NCBI RefSeq assembly: GCF_030409635.1
Contig: NZ_JAUFQF010000004.1
Location: 1,832,241 to 1,896,240 of the forward strand
DNA from: Vibrio agarivorans
GTDB taxonomy: Bacteria; Pseudomonadota; Gammaproteobacteria; Enterobacterales; Vibrionaceae
Reading direction: 5' to 3'
DNA length: 64,000 nucleotides
Shown here one piece after another: positions 1 through 10,498 of this stretch. Position numbers and translations under genes: made by a program. Position 1 is the stretch's first letter. The number at the start of each line of letters is the position of its first letter. Below the pieces are notes generated by a model. It saw only the letters and a list, made by a program, of their open reading frames with translations, did no database searches and was not told where the DNA came from.

Positions 1-535
1 CACCATCCAACAGCACATCACTATAACGAGAATAAGTTAAGCGCCAATGCTGGCCGTTGATTTGTTTATCTAATGCCCCAAGTGTGTTCTCGTTGTTGAG
101 CTCAAATTGGTCAGCATCAGCAGGCAGGCCAAGTAGCCAGCGAGGCAGAGAGTCTGCTGGGATATCTAAGCCAGTAAGCTCAGCAATCAGCTGTTGTGCA
201 TTTTGGCCTTTATAGGTATCACCCTCCATTGTTGTTACTTCAGCCCCAGATGGGCTAGATGAAATAGAGAGTACGGTTTGGCCAATGATCGTACGCAGAG
301 TCAGTTGATTGTTCTGCTTTGAGTCACGCCAATAAAAGTTGAGTGATTGGCGTTGTTCGGGGCCGATGTAACCTAACTTACCATTGGCTTGATAACTCGC
401 GATGGTTTGCAGTTTTTGCTGGTGGCTTTGCCACTCAACACTGGTTTCGCTTTCAGGCAAAGAGCTACAGCCTGCAAGTATGAGCAGTGAACTAGATAAA
501 AGTATGGCTACGCGTAAGAAGTTTTTAAGATTCAT
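1..535 (-). CDS. lolB: Outer-membrane lipoprotein insertion protein LolB (partial, C-terminus outside window)
   Basis: LolB takes lipoproteins from the periplasmic carrier LolA and inserts them into the inner leaflet of the outer membrane. The reading frame runs off the left edge, leaving about 178 of roughly 200 residues. The N-terminus MNLKNFLRVAILL is followed by a lipobox (LAGC), giving lipidated Cys23. The mature part starts SSLPESETSVEW and carries the NGKLGY strand and tryptophan-rich segments (FYWRD, PRWLLGLPA) typical of the LolB beta-barrel. It is divergent from hemA with about 216 bp between the starts, the arrangement found across Vibrio and E. coli. Confidence 0.93.
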   Translation of the reverse strand, partial: MNLKNFLRVAILLSSSLLILAGCSSLPESETSVEWQSHQQKLQTIASYQANGKLGYIGPEQRQSLNFYWRDSKQNNQLTLRTIIGQTVLSISSSPSGAEVTTMEGDTYKGQNAQQLIAELTGLDIPADSLPRWLLGLPADADQFELNNENTLGALDKQINGQHWRLTYSRYSDVLLDG

Positions 536-751
536 TGGTTTGATAAGTCTCTGTCTTAGCGATCGTCGCGGCGATAATTCAGTAAAATAGCGACCAAGAA
601 ACTACAACTATATCACTAAAATTGGTTGTCTGATAAACACATAGGACAGTCAAAGCGCATAAAAGCGGGTTACAGCTCTTTTCATCTACAGGGGCATCAA
701 GTAAAATTCGGCTCTTATTTGTTCCCCTCATCAACAGAGAACCTCTATTTC

Positions 752-2020
752 ATGACCTTGCTTGCTCTTGGCATCAACCACAATACTGCTTCTGTAGAGT
801 TGCGTGAAAAAGTCGCCTTTGGTCCCGATAAGCTGTCTCAGGCTTTATCTGAACTCAAGCAAGTTGATGGTATCGATGGTGGTGTGATCCTCTCTACCTG
901 CAATCGCACCGAGCTTTATTGTGACGTTAGTGCTCATGATGAACGTGCGCTTGTCGATTGGCTAACCCAGTTTCACCAAGTGGAATCCAGTGAGCTTCGT
1001 TCGAGTATTTATGTTCACCAAGACGCTGATGCAATTTCGCACTTAATGCGTGTTTCGTGTGGGTTGGATTCGTTGGTGTTGGGTGAGCCTCAGATTCTCG
1101 GGCAGGTAAAACAAGCCTTTGCGGACGCGAAAACGCATCAATCTGTCAATATGTCGATTGAAAAACTGTTCCAGAAAGGCTTCTCTGTTGCGAAGCGGGT
1201 TAGAACAGAAACCGATATCGGTGGTTCAGCAGTCTCGGTGGCTTATGCGGCTTGTACGCTGGCAAAGCATATCTTCGAGTCACTGGCCAAATCTACCGTG
1301 TTGTTGGTCGGTGCGGGTGAAACCATTGAGTTGGTGGCAAAACACTTGTCGAGTAATGGCTGCAGTAAGATGATTGTTGCTAACCGAACTCGTGAGCGTG
1401 CGCTAGGCCTCGCAACTGAGTTTGGTGCTGAAGTGATCTCTTTAAGTGAGATCCCTGACCACTTAGCGAAAGCAGACATCGTGATCAGTTCTACTGCAAG
1501 TCCTCTACCTATCATCGGTAAAGGCATGGTGGAGACCTCACTTAAGACACGTAAACATCAACCGATGCTATTGATTGATATTGCGGTGCCGCGTGATATT
1601 GAGTCTCAAGTGGGCGATCTTGATGACGCTTATCTCTACACGGTGGATGATCTACAATCGATAGTAGATTCAAATATAGAACAACGCCGAGCCGAGGCGG
1701 TGCAAGCAGAAGCGATAGTCAAAGAAGAGAGCACAGTTTTCATGGACTGGCATCGTTCACTCAAGTCGGTGAATGGGATTCGTGACTACCGTGATAATGC
1801 GCATGAAATTCGTAAGTCACTATTAGAAAAGGGCCTGCAAGCTTTGGCTTCTGGTACTGACCCTGAAAAAGTGCTTACAGAGCTGAGTAATAAGCTCACC
1901 AATAAGTTGATCCATACCCCGACGCAAGCGATGCAGCAAGCGGCGCAAGAAGGACAACACGATAAACTACAAATTATCCGAGAGTCGCTTGGTTTAGATA
2001 CTGACGCCTCTCATGGATAA
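752..2020 (+). CDS. hemA: Glutamyl-tRNA reductase
   Basis: HemA reduces glutamyl-tRNA(Glu) to glutamate-1-semialdehyde with NADPH, the first committed step of C5 heme synthesis. The protein begins [20 protein letters not shown] and is 422 residues, close to the 418 of E. coli. The catalytic nucleophile is Cys50 in [10 protein letters not shown]. The NADPH-binding domain follows ([16 protein letters not shown]), then a C-terminal helical dimerisation domain. An in-frame TTG at 626 would add 42 residues absent from the family, so ATG 752 is chosen; its ribosome site (GAGAA) is weak. First gene of an operon with prfA and prmC. Confidence 0.96.
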   Translation: MTLLALGINHNTASVELREKVAFGPDKLSQALSELKQVDGIDGGVILSTCNRTELYCDVSAHDERALVDWLTQFHQVESSELRSSIYVHQDADAISHLMRVSCGLDSLVLGEPQILGQVKQAFADAKTHQSVNMSIEKLFQKGFSVAKRVRTETDIGGSAVSVAYAACTLAKHIFESLAKSTVLLVGAGETIELVAKHLSSNGCSKMIVANRTRERALGLATEFGAEVISLSEIPDHLAKADIVISSTASPLPIIGKGMVETSLKTRKHQPMLLIDIAVPRDIESQVGDLDDAYLYTVDDLQSIVDSNIEQRRAEAVQAEAIVKEESTVFMDWHRSLKSVNGIRDYRDNAHEIRKSLLEKGLQALASGTDPEKVLTELSNKLTNKLIHTPTQAMQQAAQEGQHDKLQIIRESLGLDTDASHG

Positions 2021-2041
2021 CAACCAGATAAGACGACACTT

Positions 2042-3130
2042 ATGAAAGCCTCAATTTTAGTGAAACTAGAAACGCTCGTTGAACGTTATGAAGAAGTTCA
2101 ACACCTGCTGGGTGATCCCGATGTGATTGGCGATCAGGACAAGTTCCGTGCGCTGTCACGCGAGTACTCACAGCTTGAAGAGGTCACCAAGTGTTTCCAA
2201 GCCTATCAGCAAGCTCAAGAAGATCTTGAAGCGGCAGAAGAGATGGCAAAAGAAGACGACGAAGAGATGCGCGAAATGGCGCAAGAAGAAATTAAAGAAG
2301 CCAAAGAGACGATTGAGCGCCTAAACGATGAGCTTCAAATCCTTCTTCTTCCAAAAGATCCGAACGATGAGCGCAACTGTTTCCTAGAGATCCGTGCTGG
2401 TGCGGGTGGTGATGAAGCAGGTATCTTCGCGGGTAATTTATTCCGTATGTACTCTAAGTTCGCAGAAAAGAGAGGCTGGCGTGTTGAAGTGATGAGCTGC
2501 AACGAGTCAGAGCAGGGCGGCTATAAAGAGATGATCGCAAAAGTCAGTGGCGATGGCGTTTACGGTACGATGAAGTTCGAGTCAGGCGGTCACCGCGTAC
2601 AGCGTGTGCCTGAAACCGAATCTCAAGGTCGTGTGCACACGTCTGCTTGTACTGTAGCGGTAATGCCTGAAATTCCAGAAGCGGACTTGCCAGAAATTAA
2701 AGCGGCAGACCTGAAAATTGATACTTTCCGTGCATCAGGCGCGGGTGGTCAGCACGTTAACACCACCGACTCTGCAATCCGTATTACTCACTTACCAACC
2801 GGGACAGTAGTTGAGTGTCAGGACGAGCGTTCTCAGCATAAGAACAAAGCGAAAGCGATGTCGGTTCTTGCGGCACGTATTGTACAGGCTGAAGAAGCAC
2901 GCCGCGCTGCAGAGGTGTCTGATACGCGTCGTAACCTATTAGGATCTGGCGATCGTAGTGACCGTATACGTACATACAACTACCCACAAGGCCGAGTATC
3001 AGACCACCGTATCAACCTGACTATCTACCGTCTAAATGAAGTGCTTGAGGGCGATATGCAATCATTGGTTGATCCAGTGATTCAAGAGCACCAAGCGGAT
3101 CAGCTAGCTGCATTGGCTGAAAATAACTAA
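2042..3130 (+). CDS. prfA: Peptide chain release factor 1
   Basis: RF1 recognises UAA and UAG and triggers hydrolysis of peptidyl-tRNA on the ribosome. The protein is 362 residues. It has the N-terminal coiled domain 1 (about residues 1-105, rich in Glu and Lys), the class-1 signature starting [11 protein letters not shown], the stop-codon recognition tripeptide PET at 190-192 (family PxT) and the catalytic GGQ at 235-237 in [14 protein letters not shown]. It lies 21 bp after hemA and 4 bp before prmC, which encodes the methyltransferase for this very GGQ glutamine. Confidence 0.97.
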   Translation: MKASILVKLETLVERYEEVQHLLGDPDVIGDQDKFRALSREYSQLEEVTKCFQAYQQAQEDLEAAEEMAKEDDEEMREMAQEEIKEAKETIERLNDELQILLLPKDPNDERNCFLEIRAGAGGDEAGIFAGNLFRMYSKFAEKRGWRVEVMSCNESEQGGYKEMIAKVSGDGVYGTMKFESGGHRVQRVPETESQGRVHTSACTVAVMPEIPEADLPEIKAADLKIDTFRASGAGGQHVNTTDSAIRITHLPTGTVVECQDERSQHKNKAKAMSVLAARIVQAEEARRAAEVSDTRRNLLGSGDRSDRIRTYNYPQGRVSDHRINLTIYRLNEVLEGDMQSLVDPVIQEHQADQLAALAENN

Positions 3131-3134
3131 TTCG

Positions 3135-3992
3135 ATGTCTACACAACGTATCGATACTACCTTGCGAGCGATAACGGCTCGCTTGGTTGAGAGCGGCAGT
3201 GAGTCTCCCTCTTTGGATGCCTCCCTGCTGCTTTGTCATATCTTGGATAAGCCAAGAAGTTACCTTTTAACTTGGCCAGAAAAAGCGCTTTCGGAGCAAG
3301 AGCTGTCGCAACTGGAGTTGTTCGTGATACGTCGTGAGAAGGGTGAGCCTATGGCTTATATTCTCGGCTTTCGTGAGTTTTGGTCACTGAACTTAAAAGT
3401 GGCCACGTCGACGCTCATTCCCCGTCCAGATACAGAACGTTTGGTCGAGCTTGCACTCGATAAAGCGATGGATCAAGAAGGCGATATTCTGGATTTAGGC
3501 ACAGGTACCGGTGCGATTGCATTGGCTTTGGCGTCAGAGTTGCCGAAAAGGCAGGTATTTGGCGTCGACTTTCAGCAAAGCGCATTTGAGTTAGCCAGTG
3601 AGAACCGTGATCGTTTGCAACTGCACAATGCACAGTTTATGCAGGGCAGTTGGTATGAACCGATTCAACCTGGCGCAAAGTTTGCTGTTATCACGTCAAA
3701 TCCACCCTACATTGACGCGGCTGATCCGCACTTAGACCAAGGTGACGTGCGCTTTGAGCCAAAAACGGCTTTGGTTGCCGATGACAATGGTCTTGCCGAT
3801 ATTCGTTACATCACTGAACACGCTCGGCAATATCTTGCCACAGGCGGATGGTTGCTATTGGAACATGGCTACCAACAAGGTGAAGCAGTACGCGAAATAT
3901 TGGTTGAGTTTGGCTTTGACAGCGTGTCAACCGAGAAAGATTTTGGTGACAATGACCGTGTAACGCTCGGTCAGTGGAACATAAAGGAATAG
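3135..3992 (+). CDS. prmC: Peptide chain release factor N(5)-glutamine methyltransferase
   Basis: PrmC (HemK) methylates the glutamine of the GGQ motif in RF1 and RF2 using S-adenosylmethionine. The protein has 285 residues. The N-terminal helical domain (about 1-85) precedes a Rossmann methyltransferase domain with the SAM loop ILDLGTGTGAIALALA and the diagnostic NPPY motif in TSNPPYIDAADPHL, which binds the target glutamine. The start lies 4 bp after prfA, so the two are translationally linked. Its paralogue PrmB, which modifies ribosomal protein L3, is also in this window at 53.4 kb. Confidence 0.96.
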   Translation: MSTQRIDTTLRAITARLVESGSESPSLDASLLLCHILDKPRSYLLTWPEKALSEQELSQLELFVIRREKGEPMAYILGFREFWSLNLKVATSTLIPRPDTERLVELALDKAMDQEGDILDLGTGTGAIALALASELPKRQVFGVDFQQSAFELASENRDRLQLHNAQFMQGSWYEPIQPGAKFAVITSNPPYIDAADPHLDQGDVRFEPKTALVADDNGLADIRYITEHARQYLATGGWLLLEHGYQQGEAVREILVEFGFDSVSTEKDFGDNDRVTLGQWNIKE

Positions 3993-4000
3993 GAACAGTT

Positions 4001-4384
4001 ATGTACGAAGGAATTAAGCATCTTCACCTGTTAACGATTGCATTGAGCGCCGCTTTGTTAACGGTTCGCTATGCGATGATGATGGCAAGCTCAGGTTTGA
4101 CTAACGCGAAGTTTTTTAAGGTATTTCCGCACATCAATGATACCGTATTACTGATATCAGGGCTTGTGCTTATCATGATTACCGGTTTTGTGCCGTTTAC
4201 ACCACAAGGCTTATGGTTAACTGAGAAGTTTACCTGTGTATTTGCCTACATTGCGCTTGGCTTCTTTTCGTTGAAATTAGCAAAAAATAACTTATTGCGT
4301 ACCTTTGCATTTTTCGGTGCGATGGGATGGTTAGCGATGGCTGGTAAAATCGCAGTAACGAAAACACCGCTGTTTTTCGGTTAA
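4001..4384 (+). CDS. sirB2: SirB2 family inner-membrane protein
   Basis: SirB2 family proteins are small inner-membrane proteins of unknown biochemical role. The sequence shows four hydrophobic segments over 127 residues, including HLHLLTIALSAALLTVRYAM near the start and LISGLVLIMITGFVP in the middle. ATG 4001 is preferred over an in-frame ATG at 3974 because it follows AGGA at 3991-3994 and starts with the family-typical MYEGIKHLH; the upstream start would overlap prmC. It sits between prmC and sirB1, as in E. coli, where the corresponding genes are ychQ and sirB1. Confidence 0.88.
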   Translation: MYEGIKHLHLLTIALSAALLTVRYAMMMASSGLTNAKFFKVFPHINDTVLLISGLVLIMITGFVPFTPQGLWLTEKFTCVFAYIALGFFSLKLAKNNLLRTFAFFGAMGWLAMAGKIAVTKTPLFFG

Positions 4385-4415
4385 TTGACCTTCATTAAGA
4401 GTCTGTAGGAACACC

Positions 4416-5225
4416 ATGCAAGAACTGTTTGACGAAGATTTTGATTCGATTGAGTTAGTCGAAGGGGCATTGATTCTCAATGAAGCGATCAATCCTGAGA
4501 CTCAGGTGCATTGGGCTCATCAAGAGCTCAGTCGACTATTGAAAGAGGCTGAGCTGGCACTAGTGGCAGAGCGCCATGAGCAAACTCGCTTTGAGGGTTT
4601 GTTACGCCTGTTTTACTCCGACTGGGGTTTTCAAGGTGACAAAGAGAGTTACTTTCACTCAAATAATGGCTTTGTGGATCAAGTGCTCGAACGCCGTAAG
4701 GGCATCCCGGTCAGCTTAGGCGCTATTTTAATGTACGTTGCCCGCCATCTCGGTTTTCGTGTTCACGGTATCGCTTTTCCGACTCAATTTGTGTTGCGTA
4801 TTGATTGGCAAGATGGCCAGCATAGCTACCTTAACCCATTCAATGGTGAGTATGTAACGACACACACGATGCGTGCTTGGCTCGTGGGGCATGATGGCCC
4901 ATTAGCAAAAATCAGCGCCGCGGATTTGGAAGTGACCGATAACGCAACCGTGATTGGTCGTTGGCTGGCCCTATTAAAAAGTGCACTTTTGCGTGAAGAG
5001 AGCTTTGCGCTAGCGCTGCGTTGTACTGACCTAGCACTGACGTTTGTACCAGATGATCCGTATGAGATCCGCGACCGTGGCTTTATCTATCAGCAACTTG
5101 AGTGTCATAATGTTGCCCTGAATGACTATCAGTTTTTTATTGATCAATGCCCTGAAGACCCAGCGGCAGAGCTGCTTAAGACTCAAGTGAATCTGATGAG
5201 TCGTAAGGAAGTTGTACTACACTAA
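4416..5225 (+). CDS. sirB1: SirB1 family protein (transglutaminase-like plus tetratricopeptide)
   Basis: This 269-residue protein matches the SirB1/YchA family of unknown function. The central part (about residues 70-180) looks like the transglutaminase-like core, with GFQGDKESYFHSNN, VLERRKGIPVSLG and VHGIAFPTQFVLR. The C-terminal third has a tetratricopeptide-like helical repeat (RCTDLALTFVPDDPYEIRDR then LNDYQFFIDQCPEDPAA). I see no classical Cys-His-Asp triad in order, so enzymatic activity is uncertain. It lies 31 bp after sirB2 and 41 bp before kdsA, consistent with one transcript. Confidence 0.9.
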   Translation: MQELFDEDFDSIELVEGALILNEAINPETQVHWAHQELSRLLKEAELALVAERHEQTRFEGLLRLFYSDWGFQGDKESYFHSNNGFVDQVLERRKGIPVSLGAILMYVARHLGFRVHGIAFPTQFVLRIDWQDGQHSYLNPFNGEYVTTHTMRAWLVGHDGPLAKISAADLEVTDNATVIGRWLALLKSALLREESFALALRCTDLALTFVPDDPYEIRDRGFIYQQLECHNVALNDYQFFIDQCPEDPAAELLKTQVNLMSRKEVVLH

Positions 5226-5257
5226 CAGGCAGACAAATCCCTGCCGAAAATAATTAG

Positions 5258-6118
<861 letters not shown>

Positions 6119-6137
6119 AATTAAAATGAACAAACAT

Positions 6138-6162
6138 AAGCGAGCCTCGGCTCGCTTTTTTT
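6138..6162 (+). terminator. Rho-independent terminator after kdsA
   Basis: The stem AAGCGAGCC pairs with GGCTCGCTT around a two-base TC turn and is followed by a run of Ts. It ends the hemA-prfA-prmC-sirB2-sirB1-kdsA transcript. Confidence 0.9.
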
Positions 6163-6361
6163 ATGTCTGAAACAATTAGGCCTACAAAGTAATGACTTTG
6201 TGATGGTTATGTTAGTGATCTGCGGCACGTTTTTGTGAGAGGGGAGTGAGATAGCCTGGATAAGCATTTAGACTCAATCATGTTTTTTGTTGATGTTGAG
6301 CGCTTTATCGCCTAATACCAGCAGCAGTGGATAGACTAAAAAATAAAATAAGGTAATCAAT

Positions 6362-8023
6362 ATGACTCATCGCCGAATGTTAAAGGCTACGTTAAGTGCC
6401 GCTATCATGGCCGCGCTCGTAGGCTGCGCTTCTCAATCTGCTCCAGAGTGGGAAGTCGATACCACTTATCGTCTGACTATTTTGCACACCAATGATCACC
6501 ACGGCCGCTTCTGGCAGAACCGGTATGGTGAATATGGCATGGCGGCACGAAAAACGCTAATTGATGAAATGCGTGCTGAGATAGAAGCAGAAGGAGGGAG
6601 CGTATTACTGCTCTCCGGCGGAGACATTAATACTGGTGTTCCTGAGTCGGACCTACAAGATGCAGAGCCTGATTTTAAAGGTATGAGTATCATTGGCTAT
6701 GATGCGATGGCACTCGGTAATCACGAATTCGACAACCCGTTAGATGTGCTGGCAAAGCAAATTGAGTGGGCTAACTTCCCAATGCTCTCTGCCAACATTT
6801 ACGATAAGGCGACTGGCGAGCGCATGTTCCAACCTTATCAGATGTTTACCAAACAAGGCATCAAGATTGCGGTCATTGGCTTAACGACCGAAGACACTGC
6901 AAAGATTGGTAATCCAGAGTTTATCGGTGGTATTGACTTTCGTGACCCGAAACAAGAAGCGAAGCAACTTATTGCCGAGTTGAAAAAGACAGAAAAGCCA
7001 GACTTGATCTTTGCGGTGACACACATGGGTCACTATGAAAATGGTAACCGAGGCGTCAATGCTCCCGGTGATGTCGCACTAGCGCGCTATATGCAAGAGG
7101 GTGACCTTGACATGATCGTCGGTGGTCACTCTCAAGAGCCGGTCTGTATGGAAGGGCCGAACATGTACAACCGTAACTTTAAGCCGGGTGATGAGTGCAA
7201 GCCAGATGTACAGAATGGTACCTATATCGTGCAGGCTCATGAGTGGGGGAAATATGTAGGCCGTGCCGATTTTGAGTTTGAGAATGGTGAGCTCAACATG
7301 GTGAGCTATGATCTAGTGCCGGTGAACTTGAAGAAGAAAATTAAGGTGGATGGAGAGTCTCAACGTGTGTTAATTGGTGACCAAATCGCTCAAGACCAAG
7401 AACTGCTTGACTTTTTACGTCCATTCCAAGAGCAGGGCCAAGCTCAGCTTAATGAGAAAATCGCCCAAACCAACGGTAAGTTGGAAGGGGATCGAAACGT
7501 GGTGCGTTTTCAGCAAACAAACTTGGGCCGCTTGATTGCCACATCGCACATGCAAAGAGCGAAAGCAGACTTTGGTGTGATGAACTCAGGAGGCGTACGT
7601 GATTCTATCGAAGCAGGTGATGTGACGTACAAAGATGTGCTCACAGTGCAGCCATTTGGCAATATTGTCACCTATACCGATATGACAGGTCAGGAAGTGC
7701 TGGATTACCTTAATGTGGTCGCAACCAAACCCGTCGATTCTGGTGCGTATGCGCAGTTTGCAGGTATCAGCATGACGGTCTCAGAAGGTAAAGTTTCTAA
7801 CGTGTTTATCGGTGACGAGCAGCTTCGTATGGATGAGACGTACCGATTTACTATCCCAAGCTTTAACGCTGCTGGTGGTGATGGTTATCCTGTGCTGACA
7901 GGGCACCCTGGTCACGTAAATACCGGGTTTGTTGATGCTGAAGTGTTGAAAGAGTATCTAGAATCTAATAGCCCAATAGATGTGAACCAATATGCGCCAA
8001 CAGGTCAGATGGTTTACAAATAA
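6362..8023 (+). CDS. nutA: 5'-nucleotidase lipoprotein (NutA/UshA family)
   Basis: Predicted cell-surface or periplasmic 5'-nucleotidase that dephosphorylates external nucleotides so that nucleosides can be taken up. The 553-residue protein has a signal sequence with lipobox LVGC (lipid Cys22), unlike soluble E. coli UshA. The N-terminal metallophosphoesterase domain shows LHTNDHHGRFW, LLSGGDINTG, LGNHEFDN, THMGHYENG and VGGHSQEP, which carry the metal ligands and catalytic His. The C-terminal specificity domain contains NSGGVRDSIEAG and TIPSFNAAGGDGYP. It is monocistronic, with about 240 bp upstream and a terminator behind. The name follows the Vibrio lipoprotein nucleotidase. Confidence 0.93.
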   Translation: MTHRRMLKATLSAAIMAALVGCASQSAPEWEVDTTYRLTILHTNDHHGRFWQNRYGEYGMAARKTLIDEMRAEIEAEGGSVLLLSGGDINTGVPESDLQDAEPDFKGMSIIGYDAMALGNHEFDNPLDVLAKQIEWANFPMLSANIYDKATGERMFQPYQMFTKQGIKIAVIGLTTEDTAKIGNPEFIGGIDFRDPKQEAKQLIAELKKTEKPDLIFAVTHMGHYENGNRGVNAPGDVALARYMQEGDLDMIVGGHSQEPVCMEGPNMYNRNFKPGDECKPDVQNGTYIVQAHEWGKYVGRADFEFENGELNMVSYDLVPVNLKKKIKVDGESQRVLIGDQIAQDQELLDFLRPFQEQGQAQLNEKIAQTNGKLEGDRNVVRFQQTNLGRLIATSHMQRAKADFGVMNSGGVRDSIEAGDVTYKDVLTVQPFGNIVTYTDMTGQEVLDYLNVVATKPVDSGAYAQFAGISMTVSEGKVSNVFIGDEQLRMDETYRFTIPSFNAAGGDGYPVLTGHPGHVNTGFVDAEVLKEYLESNSPIDVNQYAPTGQMVYK

Positions 8024-8056
8024 CCTACCGTATTGACCTTAGAGTGATTTACTTGC

Positions 8057-8086
8057 AAAGTGGTGTCTTCATGACACCACTTTTTT
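8057..8086 (+). terminator. Rho-independent terminator after the 5'-nucleotidase gene
   Basis: Stem AAAGTGGTGTC pairs with GACACCACTTT around loop TTCAT and is followed by a T run. The T run lies only 14 bp from the chosen ybaK start. Confidence 0.9.
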
Positions 8087-8099
8087 ATTGAATACCCTC

Positions 8100-8576
8100 A
8101 TGACTCCGGCCATCAAACTACTAGAAAAAAAGAAAATCCCTCATAAGGTACTGCAATACCATCACGATCCAAGAGCCGAAAGCTACGGACTAGAGGCAGT
8201 TCAGGCGCTTGGTCTATCGGCTGACAGTGTGTTTAAAACACTGCTGGTCTCCCTCGATGGCAATCCAAAAAAACTTGGCGTTGCGATTGTGCCAGTTGCG
8301 TGCAAGCTGAGCCTTAAACTGGTAGCAAAAGCATTATCGGCGAAAAAAGCGATAATGGCAGATCCTGCCATCGCTCAGTCGGTCACAGGATATGTAGTGG
8401 GTGGCATCAGCCCACTCGGACAAAAGAAGAGATTGCCAACGGTTATTGATGCGACTGCAAAGCCTCAATCTGAGATTGGGGTCAGCGCTGGCAAACGAGG
8501 CTTAGAGATCCAACTCGCCCCAGAGCAGTTAGCCAATGTTATCGGTGCTAAGTTTGCGTCAATAACTGCCGAGTAA
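8100..8576 (+). CDS. ybaK: Cys-tRNA(Pro)/Cys-tRNA(Cys) deacylase YbaK
   Basis: YbaK hydrolyses mischarged Cys-tRNA(Pro), clearing an error made by prolyl-tRNA synthetase. ATG 8100 gives 158 residues starting [20 protein letters not shown], matching the E. coli protein at the N-terminus; an in-frame TTG at 8088 lies within 2 bp of the preceding terminator's T run. The substrate-recognition Lys is expected in the [15 protein letters not shown] segment, and the family glycine-rich loop [15 protein letters not shown] is present. The ribosome site is not obvious. Confidence 0.92.
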   Translation: MTPAIKLLEKKKIPHKVLQYHHDPRAESYGLEAVQALGLSADSVFKTLLVSLDGNPKKLGVAIVPVACKLSLKLVAKALSAKKAIMADPAIAQSVTGYVVGGISPLGQKKRLPTVIDATAKPQSEIGVSAGKRGLEIQLAPEQLANVIGAKFASITAE

Positions 8577-8678
8577 ACTTGCTGATAGGCTAAGACTTGC
8601 TTATCATCGACTTAGCGATACTAAAATCAGATGTTTATAAGGTCATAAGACCTTTGCTTTAGCAAAATTAGGACAAGT

Positions 8679-9836
8679 ATGCGAAATATTGCTTTGTTAT
8701 TAATGAGCTTGGTCAGCCTTCCTGTGTTGGCAATGACTCAGGTGAATCTTTATCAATCATCTATTGTGATTGACCAAGAGGCAGAAAATGGTGATCAGCA
8801 AGCTCGTGCCAAGGGCTTAGAGCAAGTCATTATCAGAGCGTCTGGTGACGCTAATGCAGCAAGCAACCCTGTCATTAGAAAGGCAATGGGTAAGACTTCT
8901 CAATACATTACTCAAATTAGCTATGCATCGCGTGGTGACGATCAAGAAGTGCGTTTGGTGTTCAGTGAGCCACGCATCAAAGCGTTGCTAACACAAGCAC
9001 AGCTTCCTTATTGGCCGGCACAAAGAAAAACCGTCTTGGTTTGGCTAGCGGAAGAGGAAGCAGGCCAGCGTGCCATCAGCTGGGATTATGCCAACACCAA
9101 TTATATGTCGACACTACGTGACAGTGCTCAACAACGCGGTTTACCGCTGACGTTCCCACTCGGTGATTTTGAAGACATGACCAATATCGAAGTGTCTGAT
9201 ATTTGGGGCGGTTTCGAAGATGTCATTGAGCAAACCAGTCAACGCTACCCAGCCGATGCCGTATTAGTGCTTCGCAATGATGGTAACAATGTGCGCTGGA
9301 CACTCTACGATCAAGCTCCGGCACAAGGCCTTCGAGCAACAATGAACAACTCTTACCCCGCGAATACATCAGCGCAACGCATCGTTGATGATATTGCTGC
9401 GTTTTACTCGAACAAAGATGCCGTGGTTGTGAGTCAAGAAACCTCAGGTAAAACCGTGGTCACGTTTGAAAATGTCTCGTCAGCAGAGCAGTTTTTCAAA
9501 CTCGAAAAAGGCTTAGAAGATCTCAGCACGGTCGCGACAGCAAATTTACTTGAGGTACATTCAGATACTGTGACATTTGAGGTCGAACTGCTCGCCTCTC
9601 GTGCTGACTTTGAACAGTCAGTGCTACGTGCTATCCAAGCCCATAAAGAAGCAAGCGTAAGCGAAGAGACCGCTACAGTTGATGCGACACAAGATGAGTT
9701 CGCACCACAACCAGAGCAGCTTCCAGAGCTTGAAAACGGAGCTGAAGTAGTACAAGACGAACAAGCTCCAGTGCCAACACAGTTGCCAGAAGTGACAAAC
9801 GAGCAAAGCTCCGGTGAGATAGTGTTTAGTTTGTAA
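8679..9836 (+). CDS. DUF2066 domain-containing exported protein
   Basis: An uncharacterised exported protein of 385 residues with a signal peptide (MRNIALLLMSLVSLPVLA). The DUF2066 region covers roughly residues 20-340, opening with TQVNLYQSSIVIDQEAENGD and including VLVWLAEEEAGQR. The C-terminal tail (about 330-385) is acidic, rich in Gln and Pro, probably disordered, and carries two similar units, PEQLPELENG and PTQLPEVTNE. Family function is unknown. It is monocistronic, with a terminator just after it. Confidence 0.82.
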   Translation: MRNIALLLMSLVSLPVLAMTQVNLYQSSIVIDQEAENGDQQARAKGLEQVIIRASGDANAASNPVIRKAMGKTSQYITQISYASRGDDQEVRLVFSEPRIKALLTQAQLPYWPAQRKTVLVWLAEEEAGQRAISWDYANTNYMSTLRDSAQQRGLPLTFPLGDFEDMTNIEVSDIWGGFEDVIEQTSQRYPADAVLVLRNDGNNVRWTLYDQAPAQGLRATMNNSYPANTSAQRIVDDIAAFYSNKDAVVVSQETSGKTVVTFENVSSAEQFFKLEKGLEDLSTVATANLLEVHSDTVTFEVELLASRADFEQSVLRAIQAHKEASVSEETATVDATQDEFAPQPEQLPELENGAEVVQDEQAPVPTQLPEVTNEQSSGEIVFSL

Positions 9837-9865
9837 TGCGAGCTTTGTGTTGATTTGATGTAAGA

Positions 9866-9889
9866 GGGACTCCGGTGGAGTCCCTTTTT
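9866..9889 (+). terminator. Rho-independent terminator after the DUF2066 gene
   Basis: The stem GGGACTCC pairs perfectly with GGAGTCCC around a GGT loop and is followed by TTTTT. Confidence 0.9.
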
Positions 9890-10034
9890 GGTTTTGGGCG
9901 TTTATCTACTCAAACTATGATTCGATTATTTCTCTTAATCAAATCAATCTATGATTTGTTTAACTCACTAGTTAAATCAGGAAGGCTAGGTATTGTACTG
10001 TGGGGACTCACGCTGTAACTTCAGGCCTTGCCTA

Positions 10035-10081
10035 GAAAGAACACCACTAGCAAAATGCCTAAACCTCTACACTGTTCTTTC
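10035..10081. repeat. 9-bp inverted repeat upstream of the 112-residue protein gene
   Basis: GAAAGAACA at 10035-10043 is perfectly inverted as TGTTCTTTC at 10073-10081, 29 bp apart, so a long hairpin is possible. It lies 45 bp upstream of the ATG at 10126 and has no T run, so it does not look like a terminator. It could be an operator or part of a structured leader. The rest of the 9890-10125 gap is AT-rich and I see nothing else in it. Confidence 0.45.
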
Positions 10082-10125
10082 CTGATAGTGTTAAAATCCC
10101 CGCATCGCAATTATTGAGATATCTA

Positions 10126-10464
10126 ATGTTTATCCATCGTGTAAACGACATCGACTGGCTGGTGATTACCGCTTTTGAAGAACTAAAAACTCTATTTATC
10201 GAAGATGCGGGTGTGATTCCTCGCTGCTTTTCTAGCGCCAGCGAATTGAGCCTGATTGATCAAGCCAAGCGCACTTATGGCTATTTGCCCCCGCTTAGAG
10301 GTGTCATCACGGATACTGGCACTTTTCAAAGCCCGGACAACCAAGAAGATTTGAACCCGCAGCTTGCTTGCCTCGTTGAAGGCCGAGGTCGGGTGTTTAT
10401 CTACCATGGTGGCTTTGTAGCTTTTGTGAACGACGAGCAGACCTTTATTACTCGAATAGACTAA
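10126..10464 (+). CDS. Conserved hypothetical protein, 112 residues
   Basis: I do not recognise this protein. ATG 10126 gives MFIHRVNDIDWLVITAFEEL; an in-frame TTG at 10114 is a less likely start. It has no signal peptide or membrane segment and ends in short beta-rich stretches (GRVFIYHGGFVAFVNDEQTF). The base composition resembles neighbouring genes and the frame is open for its whole length, which supports a real gene. It stands alone, convergent with the DUF2069 gene. Confidence 0.7.
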   Translation: MFIHRVNDIDWLVITAFEELKTLFIEDAGVIPRCFSSASELSLIDQAKRTYGYLPPLRGVITDTGTFQSPDNQEDLNPQLACLVEGRGRVFIYHGGFVAFVNDEQTFITRID

Positions 10465-10498
10465 ATAACCCGAATAGATTAAGAATCACAGCCTAAAA

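Noticed and set aside
626-751. N-terminal extension of hemA from a TTG start
   Set aside because: The extra 42 residues are not part of glutamyl-tRNA reductase, and ATG 752 gives the family length and N-terminus.
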